A DNA stretch of 32,007 nt from Bacteroidales bacterium (GTDB taxonomy: Bacteria > Bacteroidota > Bacteroidia > Bacteroidales > UBA3824), in the NCBI GenBank assembly GCA_024413595.1, contig JAKSUC010000002.1:99335-131341 (forward strand), read 5' to 3'. The translations under genes and the position numbers were made by a program. A model generated the notes under the pieces. It was given only the letters and a program-made list of their open reading frames with translations. It ran no database searches and was not told where the DNA came from. The first letter of the stretch is position 1, and the number at the start of each line of letters is the position of its first letter. Below, piece by piece: positions 8,542 to 16,609 of the stretch.

Positions 8542-9246
8542 CTATCTCATATCGTTAACTTCTGCGCCTGGATATTTTGATTCATCATATGTGAATAAAT
8601 TGTCTGGCATGTTGGTGTTTGGCTTATATTCTGTAATTTCTATAATTTGATCTGTGCCATTTTTAAACATAATATCGATACTAACTATTTGAGTTGTTGT
8701 TTTTTCTACAATTAATCGTATTGTATGATATTCTACTGTTGCTGGTTTTTCTGGATATAAATCTATAATATGACAAACTTTATTTGATGTTGTTACTTTA
8801 CCATTTACTTTTGATTTTATTGGTAAAGATTTTTCTTCTTTTAATTGATATTTAAATCCATTTTTGTATAGTTCAAATACTTTTGTTGGATTACTTACTA
8901 TTGATTCAGAATCTTCATTAACTTCATTTATGGTAATTTCGTTAATATCTTTTGAATAAGACCATAATGCAGTTCCATCTGTAAAAATTTCTGTTCCTTG
9001 AAGTATTAATTTGTATTTTTCACCTTTGATAAACATAAAGCCATTTTTGGAATCTTTTGTTTTTTCAGCTTTATTTTCCATTGTCCATTCAAAAGAAGCT
9101 CTTAGGGTTTGGTATCCTTGTGTTGTAGTTAATACTTTATCAAGAATTTTTTTTGCATTTGGATCGTGGGTGTCTTCTTGTGCAATTGCTTGAGTGCTAA
9201 TTGCTACTGATAATACAGTTGCTGTTAAAATGTTTAATAATTTCAT
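8542..9246 (-). CDS. lolA: LolA-like outer-membrane lipoprotein carrier protein
   Basis: The protein has 234 residues. A signal peptide (about 1-22, ending AIAQ) is followed by a LolA/LolB-type half-barrel pattern: a helix with ILDKVLTTTQGYQTLRASFEW, then alternating strands including GFMFIKGEKYKL, TDGTALWSYSKD and LIVEKTTTQIVSIDIMF, ending with an FTYDESKYPGAEV tail. Family knowledge: LolA shuttles lipoproteins through the periplasm from the LolCDE complex to the outer membrane. It lies 120 bases downstream of ftsK on the same strand, a gene order I recall from many Bacteroidota. No separate TAnnTTTG box is visible in the 120-base gap, so co-transcription with ftsK is likely. Confidence 0.9.
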   Translation of the reverse strand: MKLLNILTATVLSVAISTQAIAQEDTHDPNAKKILDKVLTTTQGYQTLRASFEWTMENKAEKTKDSKNGFMFIKGEKYKLILQGTEIFTDGTALWSYSKDINEITINEVNEDSESIVSNPTKVFELYKNGFKYQLKEEKSLPIKSKVNGKVTTSNKVCHIIDLYPEKPATVEYHTIRLIVEKTTTQIVSIDIMFKNGTDQIIEITEYKPNTNMPDNLFTYDESKYPGAEVNDMR

Positions 9247-9366
9247 TTTTATCTGATTTAATGTTTTTAAATGTCTTTTACAGACAAAATAACGAATATG
9301 TTTGTAATTTGTTTTTTGGTTAATTGATTTTACTCAATTTTTTAATATATTTTAATGTTCTAATGT

Positions 9367-12084
9367 TTATTGGTTTTCTTCATATAATTGTGAAAGATAT
9401 TGCATTAGTGTATATTCGCTATCATAATTAACCGATCTTGCTTTACTTCCTTCGTTTGGTCCAACAATTCCAGCTGCTTCTAATTGATCCATAATTCTAC
9501 CAGCTCTATTATATCCAATTTCTAGTTTTCGTTGTAATAAAGATGTACTTCCTTGTTGACTTATAACTATTAATCTTGCAGCTTCTTCAAATAAAGAATC
9601 TCGTTTTGTTAAATCAACAGCTTCGCCTCCTTCTGCTGGTTCAATATCTGGTTCTGGTAATTCAAATGTTGTTGGATAACCTCGTTGTTCTCCAATAAAT
9701 TTTGTGATTCTTTCCAATTCTGGCGTGTCAATAAATGCACATTGAAGACGTGTTAAATCACTTCCGTTTGAAATTAACATATCACCTCGTCCTATTAAGT
9801 GGTTAGCTCCAGAACAGTCTAGAATGGTTCTTGAGTCCATCATTGATGATACTTTAAATGCTATTCTTGTAGGGAAGTTTGCTTTTATAAGACCTGTAAT
9901 AATGTTTGTTGTTGGTCGTTGTGTTGCCACAATCATATGAATACCAATAGCACGGGCTAATTGGGCAATTCTTGCAATTGGTTTTTCAATTTCTTTGCCT
10001 GCTGTCATAATAAGGTCGGCAAACTCATCTATAATTAATACAATGTATGGTAAAAATTTATGTCCTTTTTCTGGATTTAAATGTCGTGCTATAAATTTTT
10101 GATTGTATTCTTTTATATTTCTAACACCTGCTTCTTTTAACAAATCGTAACGATTGGTCATTTCAACAGTTAATGAATTTAGTGTTTCTTTAACTTTATC
10201 AACATCTGTAATAATGGCATCTTCACTATTTGGAAGTTTTGCCAAAAAGTGTTTTTCTATATTATTATATAGTGTAAGTTCTACTTTTTTAGGGTCTACT
10301 AATACAAATTTTACTTGAGCGGGATGTTTACGATATAATATAGAGGTTACAATTGTATTTAAACCAACTGATTTTCCTTGTCCAGTTGCACCAGCCACCA
10401 ATAAGTGTGGACATTTTGTTAAATCCATCACATATGATTGGTTGCTAATATCTTTGCCTAAAGCAATTGGTAATTCGTATTTACTTTCTTGAAATTTTGC
10501 AGATGTTATTAAAGAACGCATTGATACGATTTCTGGATTTTTGTTTGGAACTTCAATACCTACAGTTCCTCTTCCTGGCATTGGTGCTATAATTCTAATA
10601 CCTAATGCTTTTAAACTCAATTGTATATCATCTTCAAGATTTTTAATTTTTGATATTCTTACTCCTGCTGCTGGTATAATTTCGTATAAAGTTACTGTTG
10701 GTCCAATGGTTGCTTTAATTTTTGTTATTTGTATTTTAAAATTGTTTAGTGCATTTACAATTTTTGTTTTATTTTCAATAAGTTCTGCTTGTGGAACTGC
10801 ATTTCCATCAGATTTATATTCTTCTAATAAATCAATAGTAGGTAATTTATAATCCATTAAATCTTTGGTTGGATCGTATGGAGGTAAATCATTTATTGAA
10901 TCTGCTGTTATTTCATGATTAGTTTCAACTTCTAACATTGTTGAAGTTGTAGATGATTGGTTTTCAAAAGCTTGAGTTTGATTAGAATCTCCGTTATTTT
11001 CTGTTGAATTATTATTTTCAATTTCAACTTGAGAACTTGAATCATCAACTAGGGTTGTATCGTCAACTTCGAAACCAACATTATCGTCGCTATCAGTTTC
11101 AATTTTTTGACCACTATCGTCTAATAAATATCTTTCGTTTTTGGCAGTGTTAGTTGGTTCTTGATTTGAATTATTGTTATCAAAATCTATTTTTTGTTCT
11201 TTGCCAACGTAATCTTTATTTTTAAAGATATGATCTTTTATAAAACTAAAAGGAGATGACGATTTTTTTGGTTCATTAATCGGATCATTTAATGATTCAC
11301 TATCTTTATTATTTTCATTATTTTCATTATCAAAATCATCGTCTATGTCAGCCATATTATTAGGAACAAATCCTTTTCCGTTAGCTTTAGCTTTTGCTTC
11401 AGCTATAATACTTTCAGCAGAAGTTGAAGTATATTTATTAGCTGTATAATATGCTTTTTTAATATTTTTGTGTTGTTTAAATTCTTTATAAAATACTCTA
11501 ATCCATTCAAAAGCGTCGTCTTTAGCAAATATAAAAAGAGAAAATCCAAATAAAACTAACAACAAAAAAGTTCCAATTCCTCCAAAAATAGATTCTAACC
11601 ATTTGTCGATTTGATATCCCCAAACGCCACCAACACAAAAAGCTGAATTTCCAAAGAAATAACCTAATACAACAGATAACCAAATCATAATTAGGCATGT
11701 CCATTTTATAGTTTTCCAAAATGGAAATTTTTTATATTCGATTTTAACGATATTACAACCAATTAAATATGTTATAAAAATAAATCCAATTGATGGAAGT
11801 CCAAAACAATCATGGATAAAAATATGAGCTAATAATGTTCCCAATTTATGAGAATAATTGCTTACTTCAATGTTGTTATCAAAAAGGAAGGTAATATAAT
11901 TATAAGACATTAAATTGGGTTGATCAACTTTCCATGTGCTTAAATATGAAATATAACCAATAAATTCAACTATTACCAATAACATAAAAAACAAAAACAA
12001 AATAAGTCTAGATTTGTCGCTTGACAAATGTTCTTTAATTATTTCTATTGGTGATTGGTATGATGTTTTTCTTCTTCCTGACAT
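9367..12084 (-). CDS. ftsK: DNA translocase FtsK/SpoIIIE
   Basis: The protein has 905 residues from ATG at 12084. Four TM helices occupy about the first 190 residues. An Asn/Asp/Ser-rich acidic linker runs to roughly residue 420, followed by the alpha/beta RecA-like motor. The motor has Walker A GATGQGKS (565-572, K571) and Walker B LIIDEFAD (D686, E687). The C-terminal gamma winged helix contains GSTSLLQRKLEIGYNRA. Family knowledge: a hexameric pump at the septum that moves chromosome termini and activates XerCD recombination, with the gamma domain reading polar DNA motifs. An in-frame TTG start at 12177 would add 31 residues, but the -7 box at 12115-12122 lies inside that extension, so the ATG is preferred. 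uvrB lies directly upstream on the same strand and lolA downstream. Confidence 0.96.
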   Translation of the reverse strand: MSGRRKTSYQSPIEIIKEHLSSDKSRLILFLFFMLLVIVEFIGYISYLSTWKVDQPNLMSYNYITFLFDNNIEVSNYSHKLGTLLAHIFIHDCFGLPSIGFIFITYLIGCNIVKIEYKKFPFWKTIKWTCLIMIWLSVVLGYFFGNSAFCVGGVWGYQIDKWLESIFGGIGTFLLLVLFGFSLFIFAKDDAFEWIRVFYKEFKQHKNIKKAYYTANKYTSTSAESIIAEAKAKANGKGFVPNNMADIDDDFDNENNENNKDSESLNDPINEPKKSSSPFSFIKDHIFKNKDYVGKEQKIDFDNNNSNQEPTNTAKNERYLLDDSGQKIETDSDDNVGFEVDDTTLVDDSSSQVEIENNNSTENNGDSNQTQAFENQSSTTSTMLEVETNHEITADSINDLPPYDPTKDLMDYKLPTIDLLEEYKSDGNAVPQAELIENKTKIVNALNNFKIQITKIKATIGPTVTLYEIIPAAGVRISKIKNLEDDIQLSLKALGIRIIAPMPGRGTVGIEVPNKNPEIVSMRSLITSAKFQESKYELPIALGKDISNQSYVMDLTKCPHLLVAGATGQGKSVGLNTIVTSILYRKHPAQVKFVLVDPKKVELTLYNNIEKHFLAKLPNSEDAIITDVDKVKETLNSLTVEMTNRYDLLKEAGVRNIKEYNQKFIARHLNPEKGHKFLPYIVLIIDEFADLIMTAGKEIEKPIARIAQLARAIGIHMIVATQRPTTNIITGLIKANFPTRIAFKVSSMMDSRTILDCSGANHLIGRGDMLISNGSDLTRLQCAFIDTPELERITKFIGEQRGYPTTFELPEPDIEPAEGGEAVDLTKRDSLFEEAARLIVISQQGSTSLLQRKLEIGYNRAGRIMDQLEAAGIVGPNEGSKARSVNYDSEYTLMQYLSQLYEENQ

Positions 12085-12114
12085 TTTGATTTTTTTAAAT
12101 AGTGTATATTTTTG

Positions 12115-12122
12115 CAAAAGTA
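12115..12122 (-). promoter_or_regulatory. -7 box of ftsK
   Basis: Minus-strand TACTTTTG matches TAnnTTTG exactly, with the ftsK ATG 31 bases further on, a spacing like the other promoters in this window. It decides the ftsK start in favour of 12084. No good -33 element is seen. Confidence 0.5.
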
Positions 12123-12182
12123 AAAATATAATTACAATAGTAAAATTTTTTTCAGTTTTTTTTTTCAAAAAATACAAAAAAG

Positions 12183-14174
12183 TTAAATCATTGCTTGAAG
12201 TTCAAACATTCTGTCTCTAAATTTAGCAGCATTTATAAAATCTAGTTTTTTAGCAGCTTTTTCCATCTCTGATTTTGCTTTTTGAATTTCTCTTTCAATT
12301 TCTTTTTTAGACATAAATTTAGTAGTATCTTCTGCTGCAGTTGCATTTGAATGTGATTCTATAGTAACATCATAATTATCTCGTTTTGACAATACAAGAG
12401 TGTCGCCTTTCTTAATTTGTTGAGGAGTTATGTTGTGTTTTTTATTATAATCAATTTGAATAGAACGATGTCGATTGGTTTCGTCAATTGTTGTTCGCAT
12501 AGAATCTGTTATTACATCAGCATACATAATAACGTGTCCGTTAACATTTCGAGCAGCTCGTCCTGCAGTTTGAGTTAATGAACGTGCGGAACGCAAAAAT
12601 CCTTCTTTGTCTGCATCAAGTATGGCTACAAGCGAAACTTCTGGCAAATCAAGACCTTCTCTTAATAAGTTAACTCCTACTAAAACGTCAAACATTCCTT
12701 TTCTTAATCCATCCATAATTTCAATTCGTTCTAATGTATCCACTTCGCTATGAATATATTTTGCACGAATATTCATTTTGTCTAGATATTTTGTGAGTTC
12801 TTCGGCGGTACGTTTTGTTAATGTGGTTACTAAAACGCGTTCGTCTCGTTTAACGGTTTCTGATATTTCGTTTATTAAATCATCTATTTGGTTTTCAGAT
12901 TTTCTAACATCTATTGGCGGATCTAGTAATCCTGTTGGTCGGATCATTTGTTCAACAATAACACCTTCACATTTTTCAAGTTCGTAATCTGCAGGAGTTG
13001 CACTTAAATATATAACTTGATGTGTTAATTGCTCAAATTCTGTAAATTTTAATGGTCTATTATCAAGTGCAGCAGGTAAACGAAAACCGTATTGAACTAA
13101 ATTTTCTTTTCTAGAACGATCACCGCCAAACATTGCATGTATCTGACCTAATGTAACATGACTTTCGTCTACAACTGTAATAAAATCATCAGGGAAATAA
13201 TCTAATAAACAGAATGGACGACTTCCAGGTTTTCGACCATCAAAATATCTTGAATAATTTTCAATGCCAGAACAATGTCCAAGTTCTTGCATCATTTCTA
13301 AATCATTATTAACACGATCTTCTAATCGTTTGGCTTCTAAATTTTTTCCTTCATCTCGTAAGGCTTGAAGTTGAAGACCTAAATCAATACGGATATTTTT
13401 CATGGCTTCGAACATACGTTCTTTTGAAGTCATAAAAATATTTGCAGGATATATTATTGCAGAGTCAATTTTGTCAATAGTTTTATTTGTTGTAGGATCA
13501 AAAACTGAAATTTCATCAATTTCGTTGTCCCAAAAAACAAAACGATAAGCATAATCATCGTATGCAACAAATAAATCTACTGTATCTCCTTTTACTCTAA
13601 AAGTTCCACGCTTAAATTCTATTTGATTTCTTGAATATAATGAAGATGATAATTGTCTTAAAAATTCATTTCTATCAATAGTATCACCTTTATTAATATG
13701 TATAATATTTGTATGAAAATCTTCAGGATTGCCAATACCATATAAACAAGAAACTGAACTAACTACAATAATATCTCTTCGTCCTGATAATAATGCAGTT
13801 GTTGTACTTAATCTTAATTTTTCAATATCATCGTTTATTGATAAATCTTTTTCGATATAAGTGTTGGTTGTAGGTATAAATGCTTCTGGTTGATAATAAT
13901 CGTAATATGAAACAAAATATTCTACAGCATTGTTAGGAAAAAATGATTTAAATTCACCATATAATTGAGCTGCTAGTGTTTTGTTGTGACTCAAAACAAG
14001 AACTGGACGATTTAAATTTGCAATAACATTTGCAATAGTAAAAGTTTTTCCAGAACCTGTAACACCTTTTAATATTTGATATTTATCATTTCGATTAATA
14101 CCATCTGTTAATTGTCGAATAGCTTCAGGCTGATCTCCTGTTGGTTTATATTGTGAAACTAATTGAAAATTCAT
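12183..14174 (-). CDS. uvrB: Excinuclease ABC subunit B
   Basis: The full-length protein has 663 residues. Walker A is GVTGSGKT (37-44). The DNA-clamping beta-hairpin region follows (YYDYYQPEAFIP, 90-101). The helicase-like motif is VVDESH, the C-terminal helicase motifs include LREGLDLPEVSLVAILDADKEG and QTAGRAARN, and the C-terminal UVR coiled coil for UvrC binding reads EKAAKKLDFINAAKFRD. Family knowledge: UvrB is loaded by UvrA at DNA damage, verifies the lesion and recruits UvrC in nucleotide excision repair. The ATG at 14174 is supported by the canonical start, in which the Q-motif region (YKPTGDQPEAI) begins at residue 9. A -7 box lies 23 bases upstream. ftsK follows on the same strand but has its own promoter. 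Confidence 0.98.
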   Translation of the reverse strand: MNFQLVSQYKPTGDQPEAIRQLTDGINRNDKYQILKGVTGSGKTFTIANVIANLNRPVLVLSHNKTLAAQLYGEFKSFFPNNAVEYFVSYYDYYQPEAFIPTTNTYIEKDLSINDDIEKLRLSTTTALLSGRRDIIVVSSVSCLYGIGNPEDFHTNIIHINKGDTIDRNEFLRQLSSSLYSRNQIEFKRGTFRVKGDTVDLFVAYDDYAYRFVFWDNEIDEISVFDPTTNKTIDKIDSAIIYPANIFMTSKERMFEAMKNIRIDLGLQLQALRDEGKNLEAKRLEDRVNNDLEMMQELGHCSGIENYSRYFDGRKPGSRPFCLLDYFPDDFITVVDESHVTLGQIHAMFGGDRSRKENLVQYGFRLPAALDNRPLKFTEFEQLTHQVIYLSATPADYELEKCEGVIVEQMIRPTGLLDPPIDVRKSENQIDDLINEISETVKRDERVLVTTLTKRTAEELTKYLDKMNIRAKYIHSEVDTLERIEIMDGLRKGMFDVLVGVNLLREGLDLPEVSLVAILDADKEGFLRSARSLTQTAGRAARNVNGHVIMYADVITDSMRTTIDETNRHRSIQIDYNKKHNITPQQIKKGDTLVLSKRDNYDVTIESHSNATAAEDTTKFMSKKEIEREIQKAKSEMEKAAKKLDFINAAKFRDRMFELQAMI

Positions 14175-14196
14175 CTTTCATAAGATTAATATTTTG

Positions 14197-14204
14197 CAAA
14201 GATA
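14197..14204 (-). promoter_or_regulatory. -7 box of uvrB
   Basis: Minus-strand TATCTTTG matches TAnnTTTG, 23 bases before the uvrB ATG. The rest of 14205-14394, between uvrB and the divergent DUF4112 gene, is AT-rich and holds no ORF that I can support. For the plus strand only a relaxed match (TAGAATTTG, 14354-14362) is seen. Confidence 0.5.
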
Positions 14205-14394
14205 ATTAATTTGTTTGAAGAGTAAAAGATATACAATATTTATATTTATAAAAAATTGTTTAGCTATTTTAAATTATATGTTTGTTTTCGCTTTAAGATA
14301 TTAAATGTATTTTAAATATTATAAGTCAACGCTTTTTTATAATAATGATTATATAGAATTTGATATTTTTACAAAAAATTAGTGAAACTACACA

Positions 14395-14874
14395 ATGGAC
14401 ATAAATAATAATATTGAGCAAACTCAAACTCAAGAAGATAAATCTTCAATTAGCCATTTAAATTCTATTAGAAAATGGATGGATGACTATTATCTTGATC
14501 CAATTTTAGGAATTGTTGCTCCTGGATTTGGTGATTGGATTACTCCTATTTTATCTGTTCCATATATTATAGTTTCTATCGTAAAACTAAAATCTATTTC
14601 TTTAACATTAGCTATTATTTATAATATTTTAATAGATTGTGTTTTAGGAACAATACCTATTGCAGGCGATATTGCGGATTTTTTACATAAAAGTTTCAAA
14701 AAAAATTGTGTGTTAGTTGAAGGTTTTATGAACAAAGACCCTAAAGTAATTAATGAAGTTAAACGTAAATCTGTTTATTTTGGATTTATGATTATTTTAC
14801 TTGTTGTTGTTCTGGGATTTATGATTTATTGGACAACTAAACTATGGTCTTGGATTTTTGGACTTTTTAATTAA
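14395..14874 (+). CDS. DUF4112 domain membrane protein
   Basis: The protein has 159 residues. A polar N-terminus (1-28) is followed by the DUF4112 signature: YYLDPILGIVAPGFGDWITP, a hydrophobic span, then NILIDCVLGTIPIAGDIADFLHKSFKKN, and a last TM helix near residues 127-147. The two G-D motifs flanking hydrophobic stretches are typical of the family. Its biochemical role is unknown and I assign none. It starts a plus-strand run: the next gene's ATG is 13 bases after its stop, followed by a further SpoIIE gene, so it may work with these membrane phosphatases or simply share their transcript. A relaxed -7-like box (TAGAATTTG) lies about 32 bases upstream. Confidence 0.85.
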   Translation: MDINNNIEQTQTQEDKSSISHLNSIRKWMDDYYLDPILGIVAPGFGDWITPILSVPYIIVSIVKLKSISLTLAIIYNILIDCVLGTIPIAGDIADFLHKSFKKNCVLVEGFMNKDPKVINEVKRKSVYFGFMIILLVVVLGFMIYWTTKLWSWIFGLFN

Positions 14875-14887
14875 TTTAATTAGCAAA

Positions 14888-15517
14888 ATGAAAAACAAAA
14901 TTTTATATAGCATTTTATTATTTTCAAGCTTGTATTTTGAAATAACTAATATTTATGCTCAAAATAATGTAAATGAAAATAAGATTGATATTAATACTGA
15001 TATTTCTAAATTTGAAAAGAATATTAATCATGCAATATTTTCAAAAGATACTAATTTAATTATTAACTCATATATAGAATTTTGCAATTATTGTTCAAAT
15101 ATCGGTTTTAATTCTTTGGCCGAAAATTATGGAAGAAAAGCTATTGAATATAGTTCATTAACCAATAATCTTGAATTAATTAACAAATCATATATTTCAA
15201 CTATTTTATCATATATAAATTCTATTGAATTTTATCAATGTAATATTACTGATTCGGTAGATATTTCTAAAATAAATGATTTTTTAGATTCGGTAAAATG
15301 TAATCAAGAAAATGAAAAATATATTTTAAAATGTAAAATATTAATAAACAATATTTTAGAAAATAACAATCAAAATAATATTGATAAATTATATTCATTA
15401 GATAGTTTAAATTCTGATACTCAATTATTTATAAAACAAATAAAAGCAGAAATAGAATTTTATAATAAAAATTATATTACCTCTATTTCAATTTTAAACA
15501 ATATTTTAAATATTTAG
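14888..15517 (+). CDS. TPR-SpoIIE phosphatase, N-terminal sensor fragment (split by -1 frameshift)
   Basis: From ATG at 14888 the frame encodes 209 residues: a signal peptide (about 1-25, ending IYAQ) and helical TPR-like sensor sequence, then a TAG at 15515. It lacks the TM and phosphatase parts found in the paralogues; these continue without interruption in the -1 frame, open from 15469. The two frames overlap at 15469-15514. A TTG at 14858 is in frame but would overlap the DUF4112 stop and spoil the signal peptide, so ATG is chosen. Within the overlap the zero frame reads T-TTA-AAC (15493-15499) and T-TTA-AAT (15505-15511), both of the form that permits -1 slippage. The options are a real frameshift mutation, a sequence error, or programmed frameshifting. 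The joined product would be about 570 residues. Confidence 0.8.
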   Translation: MKNKILYSILLFSSLYFEITNIYAQNNVNENKIDINTDISKFEKNINHAIFSKDTNLIINSYIEFCNYCSNIGFNSLAENYGRKAIEYSSLTNNLELINKSYISTILSYINSIEFYQCNITDSVDISKINDFLDSVKCNQENEKYILKCKILINNILENNNQNNIDKLYSLDSLNSDTQLFIKQIKAEIEFYNKNYITSISILNNILNI

Positions 15518-16599
15518 AATTAAAATCACCATTTATATCAATACAAAATTTTGAAGATCAAACCCAAAATTTAATATCAGAAAATAATTTAATACATTCA
15601 AAATTTAAAGAACGAATAAAAAAAACTCGTAATAAATATAGATTTGCTATTGCATTATTGGTATTAGTATTTTTTCTTACAATCGTAATACTAATAATGC
15701 TTTTCAATCGCAAAACACGAAACACAAAATTAGAGTTAGAAAAAAACAAAGAGAAATTATCATCCCAAAAAGAAGAAAATATACATCAACAAAGTATAAT
15801 AGAATCACAAAAATTATCAGTAAAAAGATCAAACGAAATATTAACACAAAGTATTAAATATGCACAACATATTCAACGTGCTGCACTTTCTAATATAGAA
15901 GAAGTAAAAAAATTATTTCCAGATAGCTTTTTATGTTATATGCCCAAAGACGTTGTTAGTGGTGATTTTTATTATGTTACTCAAATAGGAGATTTTAATG
16001 TTTTTGTTATAGCAGATTGTACAGGACATGGGGTTCCTGGTGGTTTTTTATCAATATTTGGAATTTCGGCAATTAAAGAAATATTAAATCGACCTAATAA
16101 CAATTTTATGCCAGGCAAAATTTTAGATTCAATGAGAGAATTTATTAAAGAATCTCTTAGCAATAATGGAGAAGAAAATTTTTCTACGGTTGATGGAATG
16201 GACATGAGTGTTTGTGCATATAATCCTAAAACACATGAACTTAGATTTGCGGGAGCTTATTTAAGTGCATATATTTGGAGTAATGGAGAAATTATTAGAT
16301 TAAAAGGTGATAGAATGCCAGTTGGACGTCACGTTAGAGAAACATCAGACTTTAATACTCAAATTGTTACTCTAAATAATAATGATATGCTTTATATGAT
16401 GACAGATGGAATTCAAGGTCAAATGGGTGGGCTTTCTGGTACTAAATTTATGACCAAACGTCTTCTTCAATTTTTATCTGAAAATGCTATTCTCAAATGT
16501 GAAGAACAAAAAAATAATTTTGAGAAAATTATGAAAGATTGGATGTTTAATACTATTCAATTTGACGATATGACTTTGGTCGGTATAAGAATTAATTAA
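15469..16599 (+). CDS. TPR-SpoIIE phosphatase, TM and catalytic fragment (continuation of 14888-15517)
   Basis: The frame is open from 15469. It encodes the end of the sensor (KYLELKSPFIS, then a coiled region), a TM helix (about 15640-15708, ALLVLVFFLTIVILIMLF), a helix with YAQHIQRAA, and a complete SpoIIE/PP2C domain. Motifs are SGDF (GAT 15964), ADCTGHGVPGG (GAT 16015), DGMDM (16192), TDG (16405) and FDDMT (16564-16569). There is no ATG before the TM helix, and the first, at 15697, falls inside it, so it has no sensible independent start. If expressed alone it would need a TTG near 15658. All catalytic residues are kept, so the break looks recent, erroneous or bypassed. The next SpoIIE gene starts 10 bases after its stop. 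Confidence 0.85.
   Translation, partial: KLYYLYFNFKQYFKYLELKSPFISIQNFEDQTQNLISENNLIHSKFKERIKKTRNKYRFAIALLVLVFFLTIVILIMLFNRKTRNTKLELEKNKEKLSSQKEENIHQQSIIESQKLSVKRSNEILTQSIKYAQHIQRAALSNIEEVKKLFPDSFLCYMPKDVVSGDFYYVTQIGDFNVFVIADCTGHGVPGGFLSIFGISAIKEILNRPNNNFMPGKILDSMREFIKESLSNNGEENFSTVDGMDMSVCAYNPKTHELRFAGAYLSAYIWSNGEIIRLKGDRMPVGRHVRETSDFNTQIVTLNNNDMLYMMTDGIQGQMGGLSGTKFMTKRLLQFLSENAILKCEEQKNNFEKIMKDWMFNTIQFDDMTLVGIRIN
15493..15511 (+). other. Two slippery-type heptamers at the frame junction
   Basis: Read in the zero frame of 14888-15517, T-TTA-AAC (15493-15499) and T-TTA-AAT (15505-15511) both fit the X-XXY-YYZ pattern for -1 tRNA slippage. They lie 6-22 bases before the TAG. Slippage at either joins the downstream SpoIIE frame exactly. 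I see no GC-rich stimulatory hairpin downstream, and such heptamers are frequent by chance in AT-rich DNA. Confidence 0.4.
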
Positions 16600-16609
16600 T
16601 TTATTGATT

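Noticed and set aside
9301..9345. Hairpin-like AATTGA/TCAATT in the ftsK-lolA gap
   Set aside because: The T-run is on the plus strand while both genes are on the minus strand; the 6-base stem is weak in such AT-rich DNA.
10541..10852. Plus-strand open frame of about 100 codons inside ftsK
   Set aside because: It lies wholly opposite the conserved FtsK region and looks like codon-bias shadowing; no start context or homology.
12085..12177. N-terminal extension of FtsK from a TTG codon
   Set aside because: The ftsK -7 box lies inside it, and an ATG with a normal FtsK N-terminus follows at 12084.
14858..14887. TTG start upstream of the split SpoIIE gene
   Set aside because: It overlaps the DUF4112 stop region and places extra residues before a good signal peptide that starts at the ATG 14888.
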